This document shows, piece by piece, positions 1 to 7,452 of a stretch of DNA of 7,452 bases. The notes below the pieces were generated by a model. That model did no database searches. It was not told where the DNA came from and worked only from the letters and a program-made list of their open reading frames with translations. The translations under genes were made by a program, and so were the position numbers. The stretch covers positions 1-7,452 of the forward strand of contig CALEIM010000146.1 of the NCBI GenBank assembly GCA_937876395.1. Direction: 5' to 3'. Within the stretch, counting starts at the first letter, position 1. Every line of letters starts with the position of its first letter. The stretch is from an uncultured Wenzhouxiangella sp. (GTDB taxonomy: Bacteria > Pseudomonadota > Gammaproteobacteria > Xanthomonadales > Wenzhouxiangellaceae).

Positions 1-441
1 CGTCGCGAGACCGTCTACCTCGGCAGGTACGGACGTGACGGCATTTCGCTCGCACGGGCTCGCGAACTCTGCCTGGACGCCAAACGCGCAGTCCGAGAGG
101 GCCGCTCACCCGCAATTGAAAAACAGCGCGAGAAGCGCCGCCTGAAAGAGGCTAAGAGCTTCGGTCAGTTCGGCGAGAAGTGGCTGGACAAGGCTCCGAT
201 GGCGGACAGTACCAGAGCGATGCGGCGCTCGATCTTCGATCGAGAATTGCTGCCCGTCTGGCGCAACCGGCTGCTGCGCGAAATCACCCCAGATGATCTG
301 AGAGCTCTCTGCGCCAAGGTCGTCGATCGCGGTGCGCCTGCAACGGCCATCCACGTCCGCGACATCCGCGATCCAGCCCGCGAGATCGGCGGCCGATGCG
401 ACACCATCGACACTCGCGGGCGGCCGTGGCCCGCGCCCTGA
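1..441 (+). CDS. Partial tyrosine recombinase (P4-type phage integrase), truncated at both ends
   Basis: Frame 1 is open from the first base to TGA at 439-441. The start codon lies outside the window. The first ~45 residues (RRETVYLGRYG, then SLARARELCLDAKRAVREGRSP) resemble the end of the N-terminal arm-binding domain (DUF4102) of P4-type integrases. Residues ~55-122 (SFGQFGEKWL ... PVWRNRLLREITPDDLRALC ... ATAIHVRDI) resemble the helical core-binding domain. In the family the frame continues into a catalytic domain with an R...HxxR...Y set. Here similarity stops near base 366, and the last 24 codons (rich in R, P and G) look like readthrough into unrelated DNA. The protein therefore could not recombine DNA. 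Such integrases move genomic islands or prophages, often at tRNA genes, but no tRNA or att-like repeat is visible. The family assignment is fairly sure. Whether this is a genomic remnant or a contig-end chimera is open. Confidence 0.8.
   Translation, partial: RRETVYLGRYGRDGISLARARELCLDAKRAVREGRSPAIEKQREKRRLKEAKSFGQFGEKWLDKAPMADSTRAMRRSIFDRELLPVWRNRLLREITPDDLRALCAKVVDRGAPATAIHVRDIRDPAREIGGRCDTIDTRGRPWPAP
367..416. other. Junction segment between integrase and lolD similarity
   Basis: Integrase-like translation ends with VRDI at 355-366 and LolD-like translation begins with RAAVARAL at 417. The ~50 bases between give no recognisable protein in any frame on either strand. The expected LolD signature (LSGGERQ) should precede 417 but is not encoded in the LolD frame. 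An 8-bp inverted repeat (GATCGCGG at 325-332, CCGCGATC at 366-373) ends at this boundary. The segment marks a recombination or assembly joint whose exact position cannot be fixed without a reference. Confidence 0.6.
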
Positions 442-644
442 TCAATCGCCCGGCCTGCGTGCTTGGCGATGAGCCGACCGGCAATCTTGACGAAGCCAAC
501 GCCGCCCAGATTCACGCCCTGATGCTCGAACTCAATCGCGAGCTGGGCACCAGCGTCGTGCTGGTTACCCACGATCCCGATCTTGCCCGGCGCGCTGACC
601 GGCGCCTGGAAATGACCGGCGGGCGACTGGTCGCACTGGACTGA
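396..644 (+). CDS. lolD: LolD C-terminal fragment (lipoprotein-releasing ABC transporter ATPase), 5' part missing
   Basis: LolD is the cytoplasmic ATPase of LolCDE, which releases lipoproteins from the inner membrane to the carrier LolA. The open frame starts at an ATG at 396, but similarity begins only at 417 with RAAVARAL, the tail of the ABC signature region. It then continues with Walker B and the LolD-typical DEPTGNLD motif, an H-loop (VLVTHD), and the usual C-terminus (RRLEMTGGRLVALD). Walker A, the Q-loop and the LSGGERQ signature are absent, so about two thirds of the ~230-residue protein is missing. The 396 ATG and first seven codons are not LolD-like and are probably not a real start. 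The reading frame from 417 to the TGA is clean, with no decay, which argues for a recent break or an assembly join. comEC follows three bases after the stop, as in lol-comEC neighbourhoods of related bacteria. The LolD identity is confident over related ATPases such as MacB/FtsE because of the GNLD motif and the context. Confidence 0.8.
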   Translation: MRHHRHSRAAVARALINRPACVLGDEPTGNLDEANAAQIHALMLELNRELGTSVVLVTHDPDLARRADRRLEMTGGRLVALD

Positions 645-647
645 AAC

Positions 648-2915
648 ATGCGTGCAATCGGCGGTCTGCAAGCCCTGCTTGCCTTTTCCGCCGGTTGCCT
701 GACCGCGCCCTGGTTATCTGTGCTGCCGCATCCGGCGCTGCTGGTGGTGATGGCCGCCCTGGCCGGGGTCGCGCTAGCCTTTCGCAGCCTTCAGCTTCCG
801 GCCCTGGTGCTGTTCGGGATGGTCTGGTTTCTGGCCCACGCCCATCTGCAGATGGACCGGCAGTGGCCGGCCGAGCGCGCCGGTGAACAGCTCACCGTAA
901 GCGGCAGGATTGTTGATCTGCCCCGGCTCAGCGGCCGCAGTACGCGCTTTGTGTTTGAAATCGATGCAGGTCGCGAGCAGAACTTGCCGCGCCGCGTGCT
1001 GGTGAGCTGGTTCTGGCCTTCCGCACATCTGCAGCCCGGCAGCCGCTGGCAAATGGAACTTGCCCTGAATCCGCCGAACGGGCGGCGCAATCCGGACGGC
1101 TTTGACTACCAGCGCTGGCTGCTGGTCAATCGCATTGATGCGACCGGCAGCGTGCGCGGTCAGCCTGTGCTGCTCGAAGACCACGGCCTGCGCCGCTGGG
1201 CGGATCGGCAGCGTCAATATCTGTCTGCCGTCATGCAGTCCGAGTCGACCAGCCTGGAAGCAGCAGCGCTCAGGCGCGCGTTGGGTGTGGCCGACCGCGC
1301 GGGAATCGAGCCGGAGCTGGCCGATCTTTTGCGCCAGACGGGCACCGCCCATCTGCTGGCCATTTCCGGTCTGCACGTCGGCATGGTGGCGGTTCTCGTC
1401 GGCGCTCTGGCAGGCTGGCTGGCCGCGCCGCTGGCGCTGATGTTCCGGCGCCTGGACCGGCGCCGTCTGGCCATTCTTGCCGGTCTGGCAGCAGCGGTTT
1501 TCTATTGTGGGCTGGCCGGTTTCACGGTACCCACCCAGCGCGCTCTGATCATGCTTGCCGTGGTTGCGCTGGCCCTGCTGCTCAGGCGGACCATCGCGCC
1601 GGGCCACGCCCTGGCACTGGCTCTGACTGCCGTGCTGATTCTTCAGCCCCTAGCCCCGCTGTCGAGCGGATTCTGGCTGTCGTTCGGGGCAGTGGCCGTG
1701 CTGGTGTGGTGCATGGCATGGCGACCGGGCGGCGAAGGCTGGCTGTTGGGTCTGGTTCGGGCGCAGCTGGTGATCATGGTCGGGCTGCTGCCGCTGGGAG
1801 CCGGGCTGTTTGCCCAATGGGTGCCCGCGGCGATGCCGGCCAACCTGCTTGCCATTCCGCTGGTCGGTTTCGTCATCTTGCCGGCCCTGCTGGTGGATAT
1901 GCTGACCATTCTGCTCGGCCTGCCGGCCAGCGGGGTCGGGGCAGTAGCGGATTTCGGCATAGAGCTGATGCTGGCCGGCCTGAGCTGGCTGCACGGCTTT
2001 GACGGAGCGTTTGTGCCGATGGTGCCCGGCCCGGCCCTGGCTCTGCTGCCGGCCGGTATCGGTGCCATCTGGCTGATCGGTCCACCCGGCTGGCCGGCGC
2101 GCTGGCTGGGTGCGGTGCTGATGCTGCCGTTGCTGCTGCCGGTGCTGGACCGGGCCGATGCTCATACTCTTGAGGTGCATTTTCTTGACGTCGGCAACGG
2201 CCTGGCCGTGCTGATGGCCAGCAATGGTTCCGCCGTGCTGTACGATTCCGGACCCGGCGACGGCGAGGGCGCTGATCTGCTTGGCCGGCTACTGCCGACC
2301 CTGCTGGCGCGCTCCGGAACCCGGCTGGAGCGGGCGATCATTTCCCATCAGCAGCGTGACCATGCCGGCGGTCTGGGCTCGATTCCTGACGGGGTGCCGG
2401 TTCACTCACCGCTGGGTACGACCGGTGAACGGTGTCTGGCCGGGCAGCGCTGGCGGTACGGCCAGTATGATTTTCATATTCTGCATCCTTCGCCCGGGCT
2501 ACCGGATCTGGGCGCCAATTCATCGTGCGTGCTGAAGGTCAGCGGGCCGGGCGGCAGCCTGCTGCTCAGCGGCGGCATCGACTCGGCGGTCGAGGCGCGT
2601 TTACTGCTGGAGGGGGAAGCCCTGCCGGTTGACGTTTTGCAGCTCGCGGCCGGCGGTCATCGCAGAGCCTCTTCAGCGGAGTTTCTGCGCGCCAGCGAAG
2701 CCCGGCTTGCGCTGATCTCGACGGCGCAATTCGAACGCTCGGGGCGGCCACATCCGGAGCCTGTTGCGGCTTTGCAGCAGGCCGGAATTGCCTGGCTGTC
2801 AACCGGGGACTGCGGCGCAATCCGTTTGCGCATGAGCCCCGGCCATGAGCCTGAAGTCAGCTCTGTGCTGGGTCACAGCCTGCGTTTTTGGCATCCCCAC
2901 ACTGACTGTCCCTGA
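648..2915 (+). CDS. comEC: ComEC/Rec2-family DNA uptake channel with degenerate metallo-beta-lactamase-like domain
   Basis: ComEC forms the inner-membrane channel through which single-stranded DNA enters during natural transformation. This 755-residue product has the usual length and layout. Hydrophobic segments fill residues ~1-65. An OB-like soluble domain (DUF4131) covers ~75-180. The multi-helix Competence domain spans ~200-500 and carries the hallmark GTAHLLAISGLHVG at 232-245. A C-terminal metallo-beta-lactamase-like domain follows from ~510 (FLDVGNG, D514; YDSGP, D533). In that domain, metal-binding positions depart from the family pattern. The HxDxDH motif reads H567-Q-Q569-R-D-H572, the usual GD reads GG (643), and the usual PHHGS reads AAGGH (667-671). 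Nuclease activity is thus doubtful while the channel part looks intact. The ATG at 648 lies three bases after lolD with no clear Shine-Dalgarno, which suggests translational coupling. The N-terminus fits the family, so I keep this start. Translation ends at TGA 2913-2915. Confidence 0.93.
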   Translation: MRAIGGLQALLAFSAGCLTAPWLSVLPHPALLVVMAALAGVALAFRSLQLPALVLFGMVWFLAHAHLQMDRQWPAERAGEQLTVSGRIVDLPRLSGRSTRFVFEIDAGREQNLPRRVLVSWFWPSAHLQPGSRWQMELALNPPNGRRNPDGFDYQRWLLVNRIDATGSVRGQPVLLEDHGLRRWADRQRQYLSAVMQSESTSLEAAALRRALGVADRAGIEPELADLLRQTGTAHLLAISGLHVGMVAVLVGALAGWLAAPLALMFRRLDRRRLAILAGLAAAVFYCGLAGFTVPTQRALIMLAVVALALLLRRTIAPGHALALALTAVLILQPLAPLSSGFWLSFGAVAVLVWCMAWRPGGEGWLLGLVRAQLVIMVGLLPLGAGLFAQWVPAAMPANLLAIPLVGFVILPALLVDMLTILLGLPASGVGAVADFGIELMLAGLSWLHGFDGAFVPMVPGPALALLPAGIGAIWLIGPPGWPARWLGAVLMLPLLLPVLDRADAHTLEVHFLDVGNGLAVLMASNGSAVLYDSGPGDGEGADLLGRLLPTLLARSGTRLERAIISHQQRDHAGGLGSIPDGVPVHSPLGTTGERCLAGQRWRYGQYDFHILHPSPGLPDLGANSSCVLKVSGPGGSLLLSGGIDSAVEARLLLEGEALPVDVLQLAAGGHRRASSAEFLRASEARLALISTAQFERSGRPHPEPVAALQQAGIAWLSTGDCGAIRLRMSPGHEPEVSSVLGHSLRFWHPHTDCP

Positions 2916-2945
2916 TTTGTTGACCTGACCGAATCAGTTACAAGG

Positions 2946-2960
2946 CGCGGCTAAGCCGCG
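2946..2960 (+). terminator. Short GC hairpin in the comEC-exbB gap, possible weak terminator
   Basis: CGCGGC (2946-2951) and GCCGCG (2955-2960) form a perfect 6-bp stem with a TAA loop, 31 bases after the comEC stop. No T-run follows, so it is not a classical intrinsic terminator. It may instead attenuate transcription, protect the comEC mRNA 3' end, or be chance in GC-rich DNA. Confidence 0.25.
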
Positions 2961-2980
2961 ACGTCGTCGGGCAAACCCGT

Positions 2981-2986
2981 TATCAT
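2981..2986 (+). promoter_or_regulatory. Candidate -10 element upstream of exbB
   Basis: TATCAT at 2981-2986, in the context GTTATCATGCGCCC, is one mismatch from the sigma70 consensus TATAAT and lies 39 bases before the exbB ATG. No good TTGACA-like -35 sits 16-18 bases upstream; the bases there are GC-rich. The comEC-exbB gap (2916-3025) is the only non-coding gap over 50 bases between intact genes, so an internal promoter for exbB-exbD-msbA-lpxK-kdsB would be placed here. The evidence is weak and based on one hexamer. Confidence 0.3.
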
Positions 2987-3025
2987 GCGCCCTTGATCGC
3001 AACCGGCTTGAGTACGGTCACGAAA

Positions 3026-3649
3026 ATGCTGGAAATTGTTATTGCCGGCGGCTGGCTGATGCTGCCCATTCTGCTTTGCTCGATTATGGCCGCGGCCATA
3101 ATCATCGAGCGCCTGGTCAAGCTGCGGCGCAAATATGTGGCGCCGGCCGGCGTGCTTGAACGCGTGCGCCAGTGGGCCACCCAGCGCGAGCTGGATCGGC
3201 AGCACATCGAGCAGCTTCGGCGCAGTTCCGCGCTCGGCCGTGTGCTGGCCGCCGCTTTGTCCAATCGCCACCGCGAGCGTCTGATCATCAAGGACGCCGT
3301 CGAGGACACCGGGCGCCATGTGGTCCACGAGCTGGAGCGTTTCTTGAACACTCTTGGCACCATTGCCGGTGTTTCGCCGTTGCTCGGGCTGCTGGGTACC
3401 GTGATCGGCATGATCGAGGTGTTTTCTGCAATCATGGTGCACGGGGTTGGTGATCCCAACCTGCTCGCCGGCGGCATTTCCCAGGCGCTGATCACCACGG
3501 CCGCCGGGCTGACTGTGGCCATTCCCAGCTATTTCTTCTATCGCTATTTCCGCGGTCTGGTGCGCGCCTATGTGATCGAGATGGAGCAGCAGGCTTTCGA
3601 GCTGCTGCAGGCCATCGAGCACAGGCGTCAGAGCACTAGTCTGGCCTGA
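3026..3649 (+). CDS. exbB: ExbB/TolQ-family proton-channel subunit (MotA/TolQ/ExbB)
   Basis: With ExbD it forms the proton-motive-force motor of TonB- or Tol-type systems in the inner membrane. The 207-residue product has three membrane segments: ~5-27 (IAGGWLMLPILLCSIMAA), ~110-135 and ~150-172. The family signatures GVSPLLGLLGTVIGMIEVF (115-133) and ALITTAAGLTVAIPSY (154-169) are intact, and the large loop 30-108 is cytoplasmic. I chose the ATG at 3026 because MLEIVIAGGWLMLP matches the family start. The frame is also open from a TTG at 2993, but the 11 extra residues are unlike the family. The Shine-Dalgarno is weak. exbD follows after eight bases. The lipid-A genes downstream and the absence of a tonB gene suggest a Tol/ExbB-like motor as in the Pseudomonas comEC-exbBD-lpxK region; its partner is not shown here. 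A 22-bp palindrome lies within codons 19-26. Confidence 0.93.
   Translation: MLEIVIAGGWLMLPILLCSIMAAAIIIERLVKLRRKYVAPAGVLERVRQWATQRELDRQHIEQLRRSSALGRVLAAALSNRHRERLIIKDAVEDTGRHVVHELERFLNTLGTIAGVSPLLGLLGTVIGMIEVFSAIMVHGVGDPNLLAGGISQALITTAAGLTVAIPSYFFYRYFRGLVRAYVIEMEQQAFELLQAIEHRRQSTSLA
3078..3110. repeat. 22-bp perfect palindrome with outer arms, inside exbB
   Basis: Bases 3082-3092 (GATTATGGCCG) are followed directly by their exact reverse complement (3093-3103), giving a 22-bp perfect palindrome. The flanks GCTC (3078-3081) and GAGC (3107-3110) also pair, leaving a 3-base bulge ATC. In mRNA this could fold into a stem of about 9 bp with a 4-base loop, 52 bases after the exbB ATG. It codes for I-M-A-A-A-I-I in the first membrane helix and uses the Ile codon ATA, which is scarce in GC-rich genomes and completes the symmetry. 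Its role is unknown: a protein site, an mRNA structure, or chance. Confidence 0.6.
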
Positions 3650-3657
3650 GCCCTGCC

Positions 3658-4073
3658 ATGAATCTGCAGCCCGAAGATCACGAAGATCTGGAGATCAATC
3701 TGACGCCGCTGATCGATGTGGTATTTCTGCTGCTGATTTTTTTCATGGTCTCGACCAGCTTTGAACGCCCATCCGTACTGCGCATTGATCTGCCCGAGGC
3801 GAGCACGTCAGAAACAGAAAACCTGCCAACGGTCGTGGAGTTCATCGTGAGCGAGGACGGGCGGTTGTTTGTGGGCGACGATGAACTGGTTGATCAGCGT
3901 CAGGCTACGGTGCAGGCGGCGCTGGCTGAGCGCTTCCGGCAGACGCCCGATGCGGTGCTGGTCGTGCGCGCCGACGGTGAGGCACCCCATCGGCTGGTCG
4001 TTCGGGTGCTCGATTCGGCAGCCGCCGAAGGCATCCGCCGGGTCAGTATCGCCACGGTCGAGGGCGAGGGTCC

Positions 4074-4077
<4 letters not shown>
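3658..4077 (+). CDS. exbD: ExbD/TolR-family motor subunit
   Basis: ExbD/TolR-type subunits sit inside the ExbB/TolQ pentamer and use one membrane aspartate to carry protons. The 139-residue product shows the standard layout. A short cytoplasmic N-terminus (1-16, acidic) is followed by a single membrane helix ~17-36 starting INLTPLIDVVFLLLIFFMV. D20 occupies the conserved proton-binding position. A periplasmic domain (~45-135) ends in the family-like pattern VLVVRADGEAPHRLVVRVLDSAAAEGIRRVSIAT. The ATG at 3658 is eight bases after the exbB stop, with only GAG as a possible ribosome site, consistent with coupling to exbB. The stop TGA overlaps the GTG start of msbA. The sequence alone does not separate ExbD from TolR function, but no tolA, tolB or pal is present in the window. 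Confidence 0.93.
4061..4070 (+). promoter_or_regulatory. Shine-Dalgarno supporting the GTG start of msbA
   Basis: AGGGCGAGGG at 4061-4070 offers AGGG nine bases, or GAGG four bases, before the GTG at 4074. The alternative ATG at 4095 has only pyrimidine-rich sequence and GGG directly before it. This favours GTG 4074 and a 4-base GTGA overlap with exbD, typical of translational coupling. Confidence 0.5.
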
Positions 4078-5831
<1,754 letters not shown>

Positions 5832-5841
5832 GTGGAATATC

Positions 5842-6825
5842 ATGAGGGCAAACCTTGAGCGCGCTCTGAACCGGGTGTGGTATCGGCCACAGCGGCCGCC
5901 GGCCGGCCTGCGTGCGCTGGTTCCGCTCTATCGCCTGATCGCCGCGCGCCGCTGGCGGCAATCGCCGGAACGGCCCGAGCGGCCCGTTATTGTCGTCGGC
6001 AATATCACTGTTGGTGGCAGCGGCAAGACTCCGCTGGTGCTCGCCCTGGCGCGGCTGCTGGCTGACGCCGGCTTCAGCCCGGCGATCATCAGCCGTGGCT
6101 ATGGGGGAGCCGTTCATCGTCTACCGTCCCAGGTCAGGCCGACCAGCGATCCGCGCCGCTTTGGCGATGAGCCTGTACTGCTGGCCCGCCGCGCCGCCTG
6201 TCCGGTCTGGGTCTGCCGTGATCGGCGCGCCGCACTCGATGCGGCCTGGCAGGGTGGGGCCAAGGTGGTGCTGGCTGACGACGGGCTGCAGCAGCCGCGC
6301 CTGCCGCGCAGCTACGAGATTTGCGTCATCGACGGGCTGCGCGGTCTGGGTAACGGCCACCTGCTCCCGGCCGGCCCGCTCCGACAGCCTGCCGAACGCC
6401 TTGCCCGGGTGGACCAGGTGATGGTCAAGCTTTCCGACCAGGGCGATACCCCGGTCGAGCGCGGGCTGGGGTTTTCGGTTGTGGCCGGCAAACCCTGGTG
6501 TCTGAACGAGGGCAGGGCAGGCGCCACTCCGCCGCAGGATTCGATCTTTGACGCAGTCTGCGCAATCGGCAATCCGGACAGCTTTTTTGCCCTGCTCAAG
6601 TCCGCCGGCTATCGTTTCAGGCCGAATGCCTTTCCCGATCACCACCGTTTCAGCGCGGCTGATCTGTCCGGCCTGGCCGGCCCGCTGATCGTGACCGAGA
6701 AAGATGCAGTGAAACTTGAGCGTCTGACCGGCTTGCCGGAAACCTGGGTGCTGCCAATCGAGGCCGAGTTGCCCGAGGTGGTGCGTCAATCGGTGCTTGG
6801 GCATGTGCGAGAATTCCCGCGATGA
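5842..6825 (+). CDS. lpxK: Tetraacyldisaccharide 4'-kinase (lipid A 4'-kinase)
   Basis: LpxK transfers phosphate from ATP to the 4' position of the tetraacyldisaccharide 1-phosphate, giving lipid IVA, at the inner face of the inner membrane. The 327-residue product has the usual length. Visible motifs are an N-terminal membrane-associated helix (~18-32, LRALVPLYRLIA), the P-loop GNITVGGSGKTP (53-64, K62), SRGYGG, GDEP with D109 at the position of the catalytic aspartate known from Aquifex LpxK, LADDGLQ (D146, D147), and PDHHRF (H267, the likely partner histidine). The C-terminus carries VTEKDAVKL. The ATG at 5842 gives the family-like start RANLERALNRVWYRP and lies ten bases after msbA with a short GGA ribosome site. 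The frame is open back to 5761 inside msbA, but that extension is cysteine-rich readthrough. The stop overlaps the kdsB start as ATGA. Confidence 0.95.
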   Translation: MRANLERALNRVWYRPQRPPAGLRALVPLYRLIAARRWRQSPERPERPVIVVGNITVGGSGKTPLVLALARLLADAGFSPAIISRGYGGAVHRLPSQVRPTSDPRRFGDEPVLLARRAACPVWVCRDRRAALDAAWQGGAKVVLADDGLQQPRLPRSYEICVIDGLRGLGNGHLLPAGPLRQPAERLARVDQVMVKLSDQGDTPVERGLGFSVVAGKPWCLNEGRAGATPPQDSIFDAVCAIGNPDSFFALLKSAGYRFRPNAFPDHHRFSAADLSGLAGPLIVTEKDAVKLERLTGLPETWVLPIEAELPEVVRQSVLGHVREFPR

Positions 6826-7452
6826 CCACTCCATTTCACGTTCTGATTCCGGCTCGTCTGGCCTAACAACGCCTGGCGCGCAAGCCGCTCGCCGACCTGG
6901 CCGGGCGGCCACTGATCGTACGCGTTTGCGAGCGCGCCAGCTCCGCCGGTGCACTGAGCGTGCATGTGGCCACCGACAGCGAGGAGATTGCCGCGGCCGT
7001 AAAAGCGGCCGGCCATGCCGCGGTCATGACCGGAACCGGGCATCGTTCCGGCACCGACCGACTGGCAGAAGCGGTCCGGATCCTTGGCCTGGGTGCCGAC
7101 GATATCGTTGTCAACCTGCAGGGTGATGAGCCGGAAATGCCGGCCGCCTGTCTGCTTCAGGTGGCGGCGCTGCTCAATGCCGAACCCACGGCGCAGATGG
7201 CCACGCTCTACCGCGCGATTGGCAGTGAATCGGAGTGGCGCAATCCCAACGTGGTCAAATTGGTACTCGGCCAGCACCAACGGGCGCTGTATTTTTCGCG
7301 CAGCCCCATTCCGCACCTGCGCGACGGCGGCTGGCCCGAACACGAGGCGCGTGCTCACATCGGTCTGTACGCCTATCGCGCCGGCGCGCTTGAGCGCTGG
7401 CGCGGGCTTGCCCCGGCGGAACTTGAACACCTCGAATCCCTCGAACAGTTAC
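6822..7452 (+). pseudogene. kdsB: CMP-Kdo synthetase (KdsB) with in-frame TAA at codon 15; 3' end outside the window
   Basis: KdsB makes CMP-Kdo from CTP and Kdo for the LPS inner core. The ATG at 6822 overlaps the lpxK stop (ATGA), and the N-terminus FHVLIPARLA is correct for the family. Codon 15 is then TAA (6864-6866), where relatives usually have serine in IPARxxSxRLPGKPL. The same frame continues without shift as QRLARKPLADLAGRPLI. It goes on through HRSGTDRLAE (74-83), NLQGDEP (98-104), SRSPIP and HIGLYAYRAG to LEHLESLEQL at the window end, about 40 residues short of a ~250-residue enzyme. One base change (TCA to TAA) would explain the stop. The motif after it reads RLARK rather than RLPGK, although the R and K expected to contact CTP remain. 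Later GTG codons (6960, 6966) would remove the nucleotide-binding N-terminus, so restart is unlikely to give an active enzyme. It could be a true nonsense mutation, a base-calling error or readthrough. The identity is sure; the status is not. Confidence 0.85.

Noticed and set aside
1447..1472. Repeated CGGCGCC-like units in comEC
   Set aside because: They reflect clustered arginine codons (RRLDRRR) in a cytoplasmic loop and have no independent repeat structure.
774..1607. 277-codon open frame on the minus strand opposite comEC
   Set aside because: It is antisense to a well-recognised gene, is rich in Q, R, G and H with no membrane or domain pattern, and matches the shadow frames expected in GC-rich DNA.
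2920..2943. TTGACC as a -35 element after comEC
   Set aside because: The nearest -10-like hexamer (TTACAA at 2938) is only 12 bases away and nothing acceptable lies at 16-18 bases, so no promoter was called.
2993..3025. Upstream TTG start extending exbB by 11 residues
   Set aside because: The extra residues (LIATGLSTVTK) are not family-like, whereas MLEIVIAGGWLMLP from the ATG at 3026 matches the usual ExbB N-terminus.
2951..3622. 223-codon minus-strand open frame opposite exbB
   Set aside because: It mirrors exbB almost exactly, with histidine/glutamine-rich composition typical of an antisense shadow; exbB itself has strong family motifs.
6121..6954. 277-codon minus-strand open frame spanning the lpxK/kdsB junction
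   Set aside because: It is antisense to two recognised genes and has no recognisable domain. I considered whether it explained the kdsB stop, but its protein has no coherent pattern.

Overview
The window looks like a piece of a GC-rich gammaproteobacterial chromosome. This is an inference from the gene order lolD-comEC-exbB-exbD-msbA-lpxK-kdsB, which resembles the lolCDE/comEC/exbBD/lpxK/kdsB neighbourhood of Pseudomonas and of Xanthomonas/Wenzhouxiangella-type bacteria. I cannot name the genus from sequence alone. All intact genes are on the + strand and tightly packed. Except for the roughly 110-base comEC-exbB gap, neighbours are separated by ten bases or fewer or overlap by four, as expected for one or two co-transcribed units.

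Layout. Positions 1-441 hold the middle of a tyrosine (P4-type) integrase, cut by the window start. Its similarity stops near 366, well before the catalytic domain. After about 50 bases of unassignable sequence, the last 75 codons of LolD (lipoprotein-release ABC ATPase) begin at 417 and end at 644. This is either a real insertion/deletion scar or an assembly chimera. Next come comEC (648-2915), a short gap with a small hairpin and a possible -10 element, exbB (3026-3649), exbD (3658-4077), msbA (4074-5831, GTG start overlapping the exbD stop), lpxK (5842-6825), and kdsB from 6822 running off the window end. The kdsB frame is broken by a TAA at codon 15.

How the genes fit together. LolD powers lipoprotein release to the outer membrane. 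MsbA flips lipid A-core across the inner membrane, LpxK adds the 4'-phosphate to lipid A, and KdsB activates Kdo for the inner core. ExbB/ExbD form a proton-driven motor of the TonB/Tol class. The cluster is therefore an outer-membrane biogenesis block, with ComEC (DNA uptake channel) embedded in it.

I see no wholly new multi-gene system here. The points that deserve checking are the integrase/lolD junction, the in-frame TAA in the usually essential kdsB, the loss of nearly all metal-ligand motifs in the metallo-beta-lactamase-like domain of ComEC, and a 22-bp perfect palindrome early in exbB.
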